A model generated the notes under the pieces. It made no database searches and had not been told where the DNA came from. It saw only the letters and a program-made list of their open reading frames with translations. A DNA stretch of 64,000 nt. Source: Membranipora membranacea. Lineage: Eukaryota > Bryozoa > Gymnolaemata > Cheilostomatida > Membraniporidae. Shown here in pieces: positions 35,922 to 49,100 of the stretch. Position numbers and translations under genes: made by a program. Numbering within the stretch: the first letter of the stretch is position 1; every line of letters begins with the position of its first letter. The stretch spans positions 13,394,001 to 13,458,000 of the forward strand of contig OU612075.1 in the NCBI GenBank assembly GCA_914767715.1, written 5' to 3'.

Positions 35922-38900
35922 ATGTTGGCAAAAATGACAACAAAGCAGCTAAGCAGGATGGTACAAGATGCAAAGCAAAAGCAGGAACAGCTTTGGAAAC
36001 CACTAGATCTCATGAACAATGAAGAGGTGAGTTAAAATAAAACCTAACAGAAGTATTTTGTATAAGGCAGCTAAGCCTCTGCTTGGCAGATAGATATCTG
36101 AGTGAATACTTCTCCTCCACATTTATTTGAAGCTTATATAAACTTTTTTGATTACAGACAAATATCGTGACATACGAACAGAGATCTGATATTTTAGAAT
36201 GGCTTTCAAAGCTCTCAACAAAGTTTCAGTTCTACCCTGAGGCCTTGGCCCTCTGTACCTCAATACTCGACAGTTTTCTGGTGACGGTAAAGGTAGGTGT
36301 ATGTCATTGTCCATGTACATTTTTTGTTTGTTTACAGCCCTGCTGATACTTTTTCTCCTTTTTTAACAAAAACATCTTAGATGGAGGAACGATAAGTGAG
36401 GTGACTTGGGTTTAAATTTGCTGTAGGTTGACCTTTTTCCATTTGCCTACTTGGTAATATGCCATGTCATTACCTTTGATACCAACATATCATCAATGAA
36501 CGTGAGAGATCATTGTTAATATATTATCATCTCAGGTACAGACTAAGTACTTGAAGTGTGTGGCGTTGACATGTCTCCATCTGGCAGCTAAGATGACGGA
36601 GGAGGATGAGATGGTCCCACACATTGCTGATCTGGTCACACAATCCTGCGCTAACTGCACTACTGATGATCTCGTTAGGATGGAAAGACTCGTCCTCACC
36701 AAACTACAGTGGAACGTCAATCTTCCAACTTCTCTACACTTCCTTCAAGTGGTATGTTCATTTCAGCAATCCCTAAAGATTTCTCAGATTATGTAGTGTC
36801 GTATCAGGAAAGGACCAAAACTGTGAATTTTCCTTTTTGGCGTTTTGTAAATATAGTCATCAAAAACTGTCATGTGTGTATCCTGCATTGCTCAGCAGTT
36901 GGTTTTAGGATTTTCCTGGGTTGCAATATTGCATATCTAGTTGCATTGTTCTTACATCATAGGGCAATAACTTGATCACACACTGCATCATGTTTGGACA
37001 TGATCGTGATATCATTGACTAATCATTTACTTAGTCAGAATTTATCGTGTATTTAATGGGCGGCCTTAGAATACCCTAATCACCCATGATGCTTTGCTCG
37101 TTGATAATAGCGCTCAGCTGATAGGATTTTGGATGTCGCTGATTAGAATCATGCTTTCCATGGTTACGCTTATGGAACTAAGCATAGATTACACCATGAC
37201 CCGTCAGGTTACCTTATAATGAGTAACGTCTCCCTCTCCTAGTTCTGGAATAAGGTTTTTGCCCCAGATTACTTCCTCTCAATATTTCGCAAGGGCAAAA
37301 AACTTCCTGTGTTTTTATTGCTTTGCGCTAGTAACGATTATGACTAGAAGATTATTGACCTCAAAGCAGTGCAAAAAAAGTGTGTTTTCACGGGCTATTG
37401 AGAATCCACCCTCTCTCACAATGATAATGATGCATAACTCGTAAGCTTATGGCTAATGCGTGACAGTCAGTACGTCACAGTGTAGGGCGTTTACACTATG
37501 AATGAAGGGTGCAGAATTAATAGGATTATGATATGGTTTTTTCTAAGCTTGCATATTTGTAATCCAGCAATAACCAATAATTACCAAAGAAAGTAGTATG
37601 TAGTAGAATTGTGTTCATATGACAGACCGGTTCACAGGCCCATTTATTTGTTGGCAATGTTCCCAAATTTCTTTGTACTTTAACTTTGGCCCAAAATAAA
37701 TTCCCTTGTTTCTTAAGCAGGCCCTATATAATTTGAATGGGTATTAACTAGTATTGCATGATAAGTGGCCTGTGTCCCTGTCATTTTATGCTTAGTACCG
37801 GATATTTAGATGGTACTCGCTCTATGCTCTTTCTGTGAACCTACCTTATAATTATAAAGAATACCACCCGGTCACAAATACCAAAACAACTCAGTAGGGC
37901 ACCACATTAATAACTAGACATGTCAATTCTGCTCAGTGCAACGGCCACTGATAGAAACATAATTGTAGGCTACATTATACTCAAAACAGCTGGAGTTATA
38001 GTTTTGTCACAAGTATCTATACGTTTACAAGCTACATACTCAACATATCTTATATAGGGCCTACATACACTAAGAAAAAGTGTTTCATCTGTATACAAAA
38101 GTAACATGTAACAGATATAATTTATTAGTATAGTTGCACATGATTTAAAAGAAAACATATTCTTTTCTGACAAAGGGAACATAAGTCAATCTTCCTGCGT
38201 ATGAAATTTCAAACTGTATCAACTTCAGTTGACCTGTGAAGCAGCTGACAATGAACTTTGCTGACCAGCCGGGTGACAATTGTATCATTGTGATTGCTTC
38301 ACTGTTGAACAGATGTCATTATACAGCTTAGTTATATATGCACAAGTAGGCACCAGTATAGTCAACCTTAGGACGTGCCCGACAATATTGGAGCAATGTC
38401 CGGTCGTGTGCAAATTATCGCAGCCTCGTGAAATGGGAGGTGATAACCTAGACGGTATTGAACTCTGTTGTAACTATCACAGGAAAGTCATTTATTAGCT
38501 GTAAATGATAACTCGATGGTAATCTTAATTTGCTGGAATTATTCTTGTTAGGACGGAACTATGTTGGGCAAGGTATTATGATAATTAAAATATTGATGCC
38601 TTTGGGTAGGCGCATTATTGTCAAAACTTATGCTAAATGACCTGAAATGAAAATATGGGAGGTGATTTGGTAGAAATATTTTATTATGATCAGAAATCAC
38701 CCTGGAAACAAGCCAAACAAAGATAGGAGCAGTTCAATGTATATTTGATGGATGACTACTTACCCTGGGCATGTCATTACTTGAAAGAAACGATGAAACA
38801 AACGTTTGGCATCTGCCTCCTAATAACATAAAATTGACAAGACACTTTGATATGATGTCCTATCAAAGTAAAAATGTTAGGGCCTCTAAATTACCATTAG

Positions 38901-41810
38901 TCATTACATTATCATGAAAGTAATATTATAATGATCTCCAAGCTTGTCTAAATCGCTGGGAAAGGCATCCACATTATTTCAGGTCACAGCAATGCCCGGT
39001 TGATGCCCCGGTAATTTCACTTGGGGTTATTATACGCACTGTTCCCGAAACCTTATCCACCTGCCATAACAGATATTAATGATGGCCCATATTCTGCCGT
39101 TTCCGAATGCATTTTGATGACCTGGGTTTTATTTTATAGTGTCATGCGTATCTGATGATGGAGTGTCCGGAACTTCTCACTAATGTACATCGGATGACTC
39201 CAAGTCGCCAACTAGCCTTAGTAACCCATAAACTGCAAGTCTGTATGAAGTCTGAGGAGGCGTGCCACTGGAACCCCTCAATAATTGCTGTATCACTACT
39301 TAGTTTGGAACTAGAAGAGTTTAGAGTTGACTGGTTCCCTCTTACACTCTCTCTTCTCAAGTTTATAAAGGTGAGTAGTGTGAGTTCACAGCTTGGTGGG
39401 TAGAGTGATAATGGTGACCGGTACCAAACACATCCTTGCATGTTGCTACTCACACCCAAACATGTCAAGCCCGGCATGTCTCGGTAAAGCAGTTGGGTCC
39501 ATCTCAATGGCCCTCTATGTCGTTGCCACACAATCTCAACATATTTTATCATTTTGAACTAAGTTGAGAGTGCTTTTATTCTTACTTCACAGCATTTCAC
39601 CATAACAAATCAAAGTGCTCTGCCCAAGATTGTCATAACTATGTTTGTAAACAATCTAGCTGTGGTTAGATCTGTCATACTAGCTTTGCAAACACTATTA
39701 TAAAGCCAGGGTGACAATAACAATCTCTACACTCCACTAAACAGCTAAACTCAGTCAAATCGCCATAGCATCAGAGCTGAGGTACTATTATACAGGATTA
39801 TGTAACATGTTATCCATAATTTCATTCAATCCAGTTTGCTGAGATTGAGAGGTCTGAATGTTGTTTGCGTAAAGAGAATAAGGTTTAGCAAAATGATCAC
39901 TCAGCTCATCCAGCTGGGCGTGTGGGTATCCTTGGCCTGTCAGGCGTGTTGAGATACTTTAAATATGGAGCTCTCCAAACTGTCAACAGTAAAGTGACAG
40001 GTGGTCTGACACTGATGTAATTTATTGACTTTTTTATGGGTTCTTTGTTTTCTTTTTCTAATGCCAAGCAAGCTTATGCTGATACATATTACCACAGGTT
40101 ACCACTGACCTGCTAAAAATGGGGGAAATTGCTCGCTCACGATGAGACCAGGACACATGACATTAACCGCTGTACCATCATTGCTCTATATTCATTCTGC
40201 TCTCACATTTATCATCTTCTTTTTGTAGATAACTAATTTCTCAGAGCTTATCGGATGTAGGGAGAGCTTGTCAGCGTATCTCATGAATGTATCTCAGGCA
40301 GCGTCTCAAGGCTCTCCTCAGCAGCAGCCGAGGAAGCACAAGAGAGCTCGTTATAACAGTGATGTGAGCAGTAAGAGGAAAATGAGAGCTCACCAAGTAC
40401 CTGCCGAGGAAATATATGACAGGTGAGAACCTATCAAAGTCTGTTCTCTTGTCTGAGAACAACAGAGTTATTATATACTATATAAAACCTCTATGGGGAA
40501 CAACAACACAATTTTCTAACTATAAAAAAATAGTGACTTTGATTATTATCTTCTGGCTGAAAAGTTACATAAGACATGTTGTTGATCTTTGTGAGTCTAG
40601 ACTTGGAGAGTGTTGATGCTGCAACAAGCTGCATGTCTGATGATCCAAACCTATTATGTCACTGAATAGGGATTATTATTATAGTTCAGAGAAAAGTTAT
40701 AAATTGACTGACCCACTCTAAAAGTGTAAATTGCCTTGCACCTCATTCATGTGTACAACAGATTGTTTTTCGCCATAGACTTAATAATTATTATTAAGTC
40801 TATGTTTTTTGCATAACCGGCCGTAGCCTAGTTGTGCCTGCACTGTAGATTTTATTTTAGTATGTAACCTATCAGTTAGAAAACTGGGAAAAACTGAGAT
40901 AGGGGAAGATTAATGATACAAAGCAAAATTTGATTTTATTGCCTAATCTTTTCCCATTTATGACACCACCAAATAGGCTGTCCCCTGTCTGACAGTTAGC
41001 AGTTTCCTGTCATTGTTTGTTTCAACATTAATCTATTCACTCAATTATGCCTGAGCAAGATGAGTATCTAGTTCTGCATTTCCTATACAATAACATGCAT
41101 GAAGAGTGGCTGCTTAGTCCTCGGGCAAATACTAGAGATAAGAGAGGACCCGAGTACCTAATAATAGCCCAGCTGTCACACCCAATGACTAATCAGAACG
41201 GGTGCGGGTGCTTGTGACACTCGGCGCGAGTTTTGAATATGAATTTGGAGCCAATATTACTCTCCTTCCACTGAATACCTCTTTACGAAGACTAGTCTAG
41301 TCTATTCTGAGCTCTATACTGCATTGTGGTCAACCGCAAAATTACTATTGTGATGTGGGGTCATGTTTACAAAGGTTTGTTTGGATAATCTGCATAATGA
41401 TGGGCAATTTGTGATGGATTACTTTCCCAGTGTTTTGTTTGTCCCATTATAAACATGCAAATTGTCTTTTAACAATAATTACGTCTTCCTCTGTGGGTGC
41501 TTTTGTGAGTACTGGTACCAAAATGTGAAATTCCACCTGCACACCTGTATATTAATACCCTTATACAAGTGCCTCATCGAGATGGTAAAGCCGTTTTCTG
41601 TGAAATTGGAGGTATCAATAGGTATGATGTAACTGAAAACGCCTACCCACGCCAGTGTACTTACCATAATTTGTAATGAAACACCTGCAAGTAAAGTAAT
41701 CGCTTTATCCTCGTGTTTATTTCAGTATTAAGACATTGTATGGAGATGAGTACATGGATACATCCTCTGACAATTCTTCAATCATGGCATCCATCTGCAA
41801 CGAAGACTAA
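35922..41810 (+). CDS. CCNI: Cyclin I
   Basis: Six coding exons, 35922-36026, 36158-36292, 36536-36751, 39140-39370, 40229-40422 and 41726-41810, keep phase and give 321 residues. The cyclin box covers roughly residues 40-155 (DILEWLSKLSTKFQFYPEAL, SFLVTVK, CLHLAAKMTEEDEMVP, LVRMERLVLTKLQWNV). The order and spacing match cyclin I: a short N-terminal helix containing QLSRMVQDAK, then LALVTHKLQVCM, ELEEFRVDW and a C-terminal EEIYDSIKTLYGDE. A basic stretch (PRKHKRARY then SSKRKMR, about residues 263-282) could be a nuclear localisation signal. Cyclin I is an atypical cyclin of the cyclin G group; in mammals it activates CDK5 and has anti-apoptotic roles. The third intron (2.4 kb) is the largest. 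The 3' UTR is A+T-rich with AATAAA at 42773-42778. Confidence 0.94.
40774..40804. repeat. 31-bp perfect palindrome in cyclin I intron 5
   Basis: Two 15-bp arms (CATAGACTTAATAAT and its exact reverse complement) flank one central base. It may be a foldback remnant. No flanking duplication is obvious. Confidence 0.85.
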
Positions 41811-44800
41811 GTCTTACTAAGCTACTTTTTTTTTGCAAACTTCTTCTTGTAAGATAATGATGCAAGACTCTTTTTTTGTTGTTTGATTGTTTTTTATTAT
41901 TTACTTCACTTCTTTATCATTTTTTTGCACTCAGACAGTTGGTCTTGTAACAACGTTTATTGCATTATGTGGTATCTAAAATATGAATATCTTTTTTATG
42001 CCATCATATCCCTGTTTTATATACTTTGAGATCCTGTTGCAAGTTTTTACATAATATATTGATCAGGCTGTGGGCTTTAGTAAAAGAAGTTTTAATGAAA
42101 AAAAGAATCAGTAATTCCTCTATAAATCACCATCTTAGTATTTTTGAGTGATCTCTGCAATATGAGAGCTATACAACTTACCAAGTACTTAATCAAATAA
42201 TATATTTTATATTGTGTTATTTATTTAATACATTGTTAGTTTTGTATCTCTGTTGAGGTCATTCAATTTTTATTCCATGGTGATATTTTTTTTGTTAAAA
42301 ATTGTTATAAATATTGTTTTCCTTTTCTAAGAAAGTTAAGACTCATATGTATTCTTAATTTATTTTTTGAACAAAAATATTCAGGTGTAAGATTATAACA
42401 GTGAAGAATTGTAAAGAGAATTTTATTCATATTTTATCCCTTAATAGTATTTCAAATCTTCCTAGAAGACATATTATTTATTTATCTGCCAACGGAACTA
42501 GATACTCCCGTTGGTCCGCCTTTTGAGCACATGCAGACGCATCCATATCGTTATGTCTAGTTTTAGTTTTGATACTAACACTACACCAAGTCACATTCTT
42601 TTTCAAAGCTATTTTCGTCCGATGTATTTTTCTATTCTCGAGCTCTTTGAACAATCAGATCGGTGAAAGATTATAGTGCAGTATTCTTTTCTTATCTGTT
42701 TTATTGTCACTGTCATAAAAAAATTTTTTGAATGCATATATTTATACATCCTGCTATTCCTGTAATAGGATCAATAAATTCCAGTCACACAAAACAGCAA
42801 AAACTGAAGCAATTTCATTATATCCTTCTGCCACAATCTCATTAACTTCTTTTTGTCTCATGGCATAACAGTTTTTTTCTTGTGTTGTGTTTGTCAACAT
42901 ATAAATACTGTTAGTTGTTTATAAATACATAATTATTATGAATATTTTAGTATTGTTATTTTTATGGTTGTGTCAGATGTCTTTATGACAGAACACTAAA
43001 AGCTTCTCAGTATTCAACGAACAAATTTACATTCTATACATAGCTTTTATAGCTTTTAAATAATAATGATTTGCAAAGCCTCTCAGCCATTGATGAGAGG
43101 CCGGACCTGAACATTCAGAAATAGGACATAGCAACAAGGGATGGAGCATGAAAGTCTGTCAACTGTCTCTTCATGGGTTGTAGAAACTCTCTAATCATGA
43201 CTACTGTAGATTATTAAATCTACGATTTTCCATAATAATAATGAGATCTTCTTTGTTAGCCTTTTTTACCTTCTTTCAGGATTGGCTATTTTATTTATTT
43301 ATTTATAGAGGTACAGATAACAAACGGAATTCTATTATAGGTAACTTGTTAACCTCTGAAGACAGAAAAATAACATATCAAGCTCACTACCAAAGTTAAA
43401 CACAGAGTTAATTAAAATGAATAACATGTGACAATAATTATTGGGTATGCGTTATCTATGAAATAAAAAAACGTATTGACGAAAATTAAGTTCGGATAAT
43501 ATTGATTTTGATGTCTTACCGGTAGTCTTCCCCTTCGGAAGACCGCAGGGAAGGTGGGAGGGAGCAAGAGTCTAGGGAGCTCAGACTAAGGTAGTCTTGG
43601 TCATCACACCTAGCCTTTCCCAAAATCCAAATCTCAAGGCTTGGCTTCTATGACATTTGCTAACAGACCAGACGTGACACAAACTGTAACAGTCAGCTAC
43701 AGCCTACCGGCTCACTGACGTCAAAACAATACCAGAGTTTAGCTCATTGTTATGTATTTGTATAGAGATTATAGCACGGTGTTTGGGATTCCCTAGTTTA
43801 AGCGCTCAAACTGATGTGGGTAGAGGCATTTCATAATCAACCACTTTCTCCCCCCCCCCCCCCTGATTATGGTTAAAGGGCTGAGCATACTATAACGTTA
43901 TTCTCATCTGATCTGTTGTGTTCAGGGATGGGTATAGGCCCCATCTCTGCATATCATCTTTAACTGTATCAGCTATCTTTTCTTTGGCCTCCCTCTTCCT
44001 TTTTCCTTGTATCATAATACTATCTTTCTATCTCAATGACATTATTTATTAGGGGTTGCTTACCTATCACAAGAGGGAAGATGACTCTAACTTGTTCAAT
44101 TTTTTAACTCATGTTAGTCCACTAGTTACAAAAACACTTTCGGTGGTTATAATTATAAGGATTGGAGGGACATCAATAGAGAATACCCATACTTTATTAC
44201 AAAGATTTGAAGCTAGGCCTAATACATTTCTCGGTTTTGCTGGATGCTTGTGGCATGTTGACCGGTCATTCGAATTTACAGTTTAATAAGAACTATTGTA
44301 ACCATTGCTTGTGTTTTTCATCTTGATTTATTACGAAATTGACACAACCACTACTTTGTAGAACCATATTCAACATCAAACAGCAGAATAAGTATGTGAT
44401 ATATATATATATTATATAGTTGATTGATCATAGTTCAGTAATGTTTTTTGTTAGTATTCTTCTTTCGTCAGGGGAGACAAAGCAGTCTGAGGCAACATAG
44501 AATGTCACTCACTAATGATTACATGAGAGCAAGTTAGTTAATTACTTACGATTACTTGTATGGAAAACCTCCGGTTCCTCCCTTATATTTGTTAATCTAT
44601 TCTCTTCATTATGCTGATTTCTAGGTGATAACTAGTTTGACGAGATATTAAGGACCTCAAAGAGTGGGTGTTGGATTCGAAAATTATTTATTGGAGAAAT
44701 TGTAAACATGGTAATCATACAAAATCATTCATCAGTGAACTGAATCTGGGCTCCTCTGCTTTGGACGCTCAGAGATAAGTAACCTCATATCAGTTGTAAC

Positions 44801-46141
44801 TGGTCACGGGCCATTCCAGGGACACCTGCAAAGACTCAAGCTAACAGATGAAATAGACTGTCCAAAATGTGGTCAAGACAAAGACACAGCCCTTCACTTT
44901 GTAACCTCATGCCAATTCTACAAACAGGCAAGGCAGTGAACCTTTGGTCAATACATCCTAAAGGGGGCAGCTAAGCCAATGTGCATCACAGTTTCAGATT
45001 TGCTCCGATTCATTCGTATTTCGGGGCGTTTTGAACAACGATGCTAGATTAAACTTTGTTTTATGGAAGGCTTGAGTTCTATGGGTCCCTGAAACCTGAA
45101 CCCAGGTTGATCCGAGTTACCTCGGTCAGCCCCTTCTCAAAGACAAGACAAGGACTTCGTTATCATACAGAGGAAAACCTCACAGAGTTAGGATATATCC
45201 TACAGGCAAAAAAAATTGAGATTTGATACTTTCGGAACATTTATTTACAGAATTGTTAGAGAAATGTTGGTGGTTGAAGGTATTTTCTAGACACATATCA
45301 AGCACCATAATACTACATGTATCTTTGATCTAAAGATATATGAATTCGATAAACAAGAAAAAAATTACACGGATCTTTTTTCTCGCCACAGAAAGGCAAA
45401 AACATTGAACGTGAAGTATATTGTTGTGTCATATGTTACTTGTTTTCTACTTATCTAACATGATATAATATTCTGTATTTACATGAGTGGTATCTACCGC
45501 GCCATAAACATGACACTATGATAAACCAAGGGTTAACTCTTTATACAAATAGTGCATCGTACCGACGTAACAAAGTACACATAAGTAAGCAACTTTGAGG
45601 ACACAAATAACATGAGTCATGATAGCTAAGAGTAGGTTTTGCATGTAAGGAAGCATAGAAAATTGTGAACATTGATATCATAGCAGTGATAACATGAATG
45701 TATGGCAGTCGGCTATTTATATAATATGTATAAAGTCGGTTCAGTCAAAAATAAAGTAACATCCTTTATGTATATGCATTTTGTTAACAATAGATCCCTG
45801 AAAATAAAAGAGCACTGTACATCGATGAAAATAATATTCCATTGGTTAGCATCAAGATGAATACAAAGAAATCGCTCAATGCAGGCAGTTGTCGGAAAGT
45901 TGGAGTTGTGCTCCACTAAATCTATCAGGGTAGCACAACTTTGAATAAAACTGCAAATGTACAACTTGTGTTTGCTTTGAAAAAAGTGAATAAATTGCAA
46001 CAACAAAACTTCTGAAATCTTGCTCCTCACCATTCCATATGTGATGTTTATACTTCACAATTGTATGATCATGTGTAGTCAAGCCTTCACTGAAGTCAAT
46101 CTAGGTATTTCATGCTGCGATCACAGTGGTCGTTTACTGTG
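41811..46141. other. Convergent intergenic region between cyclin I and PABIR
   Basis: This contains the cyclin I 3' UTR (AATAAA at 42773-42778), a C homopolymer near 43849-43863, a short TA microsatellite near 44400-44415, a LINE RNase H-region fossil (44741-45060) and the PABIR 3' UTR at the right edge. No other gene was recognised. Confidence 0.6.
44741..45060 (+). mobile_element. Dead non-LTR retrotransposon fragment (C-terminal region)
   Basis: A reading frame containing VVTGHGPFQGHLQRL, then DCPKCGQDKDTALHFVTSC, matches the C-terminal region of jockey/R1-type LINE ORF2 proteins: end of RNase H followed by a Cys-Cys-His-Cys knuckle. A stop follows shortly after. No flanking reverse transcriptase is seen here, so this is a short 5'-truncated relic. 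Confidence 0.75.
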
Positions 46142-49100
46142 TTACCTTGTGTTAGTTGCCTGTTGATGAGGAGGCCTCTGCTGAGAGGTCTGAGAATTGT
46201 CAATGCTACTGCTCATAGTATTGTTACTATTATTAGTGTTACCACCACTATCATACATATCGCCTTCACTGTCTGTTGTGGTGGTACTGCAGTTATCTGT
46301 CAGAGTCAGGGGGCTAAACCCGTAAGGTCCATGAGCCGATGTAGAAGGAGTGTTATTATTCATAGAACCGCCCGCACCGACTGACGAATGTTCTGAAGCA
46401 CTGTCATCAAAACTACCAGTGGACAGACTACTGTTGAATAAATCATACAAGATGTGTGATGTCGTAAGTAGATATATAAATGAAGGCAATTCAGAGGAAA
46501 TCAGCTGTCAGTTTCCAAGACTGCTTTCAAACAAGCTGGTCACTCACCGAGAAATTTGACTTTTGGGATATTAACTAACACTATCAGCATCTGAAACTAA
46601 TTCCCTGAAGACATACCAGGCTACCAAAGGGATGTCTATCATTAAGCCACATGTCATCTCACAGTATGACATGCAGTGGTATACCTGCCTTCATATATGA
46701 AGATGTATCAGTAGTTAATGGTTAATTGACTTAAGGCTGACAGGTCATAGAATGCCTACAAGACTACAACTACCCGGCGGCCTGAGGTGACCTTGTTACT
46801 TAGATGTAAGTACAAACCCACACTGATACCGAGACTTCACTATTATGATATGTATCTCTGATCGTTAGAGTCAATTTAGTACAAGTTTTAACATGTGTTC
46901 ACCCCAAATTAGAAAAAATTGAACTCGGGTCATCACATCAAGTTCCTTGTGATGGTACTCATGCTACGCGTATTAGTTCGCTCTCTGTCGATCAGAGATA
47001 TAAACGCATTAGTATATCACGTGATTAGTGTGGTACATACCTGTGAGTGTGCTGCCTAAGGGCATGAGCCTCCAGTCCTAGTCTCAGGCTGTTATTGTGA
47101 TGGACCTGCTGCACAAGTTGTGTTGATTGTGATATCTGCAATGAAGCTGGAGACAGCAAACTACCGCTGAATATTCGCTTAGGCTGACTAAAACCGCTGT
47201 CAGCATCAGAATCGGCAACTGCAACAATCATAGATATAAATACACAAGGGTTATACTAATAATATAGTCTTGTTCACACTGCAAAACTTCCTCGATAGGA
47301 AGTGTTCTTTGTCTCACAAACATCACCACTAGTTCCTAATTCATTAGTCCAAGTCATTAAATTAATTCAAGTTTAAGGTCATAAATGACAGAAGTATCAG
47401 ATCATGTACATTGCTAAATACGTCATCCTTTGATGCACTGCCGCTATTCTACATCTTTAAAACTATACAAGTTCATATCCTGTGAACATCCGTCACAGAA
47501 GGCACTGACTGACTGGTCAATGTACATCAATTTGTCCAGCAATGTGAAGCACGGATGTAAATCATATTGTATATTCCCAATAAGCACAAAGACAGTACTT
47601 AGTTCCTATTAGTAGATCTATTCGTCACAGGAAGCTCAATCAGCGATTCTGACTGATAGTTATGATATGCGCATATCTTTGACACAAACATTAGCATAGG
47701 ATGTAGATTTGCTATTCAGGTTTAGCAAATTGTTTTATTGATTAGCAGTGTTATCTACCTATACATATCTCCTTCGTTTTACACTGGGTCTTTCTTGAGT
47801 GCACTATTCAACAGCCCCAGCCCCCAAAGTTCAACTGGCTTGTGTGTCGTCATTCCTTAGTCCACCACACATTTTCCCTATGAGGTGGATGGGATCCGCC
47901 TTTGTAATGGGATGTGCAAACACATAGGAGACCACCATTAGAGTGATAACTTGCAAAACCTATTGTATTATCATCCGATGGCCTTAGCAACCCATTGCTG
48001 TGGTCTGCAACCAAGAAAATTGTGAAATTGCGCATGAGACTGTATTTGAGTACACTGGAGCTGGTTGACTCACGTTTTCTCTTCTGTGAGAGGGAAGAAG
48101 GTTTGAGTGTGACTATAGGACTGAGGCTACGACGGGTGTTTCTACTCCTTGTCGGACTAGGCGATGGTGACGGCGTGAAGTTAAAGTTGTGACCGTTAAA
48201 CATCACTGGAGCTTGCATTGACGGCGAGAAACATTGCTACAAAGAAAAAAGTATGAGGTACATGGCTTGAATGTCGACATATGTGAGAGAGAGGTAATGA
48301 TGCCAATACCCTCTGCAGTTTGTGCAGCACAACATGCTAAATGTTCTAATTACACATTACAAGGAGTACACAGCTTTACATTGTATACACTGTTCAACAT
48401 AACATGTACAGTGAAGCTACTGTCTAACTGCTTATGAGTTCGTATGTCTCGTAATGCTGAAATCTCATCCTTACTTTTCCGACCCTAGTTGGAGACGGGG
48501 AGCTTGCTACAGGAAACCCTGAGGTGAATATGTGTAACGACTCGCTCAGCGATCGTGGTCTGTTTTTATGAGCATCCATTGTTGTGCTCGGCACCGGGTC
48601 CTCCTGCAAAAAAGAACCCAGTTTGTAGATTGGAGTCGTTATACTTGAGCGTATTTTTGCTCTATTTAACAAATACTTCTCATAGATGATATACACCAGT
48701 GGATTCAGCGTGACATCTGAGGTGTAGAGATAGATAGCAGAAAAAAAATCACTTTTCCCTTGGCATACATATCACTATAGTTTTAAAACTGTCAAGAACA
48801 CTCCGACTAGTCATCAGAATGATATTCAGAAATAGGCTGATTGCTAATATGAAAATAAAACATGTCATTTTATTGAGTAGGCTTTCAATTACTACCTCAA
48901 CCTACATATATGACAGTAGAGAGTAATAATATCACAGAGTTATGTATCCCCAATATGTGATGAGAAAGTGAAAATCTACCTCATCAAATCATACACTATC
49001 TCCATAGCAAAAGCCATGACAGACACTAACTAGTATATAGAGATGAGTCCATACTTATGATTGGTGCTGAGGTACAGTAAAATGGCTGTGATTGTGTTAC

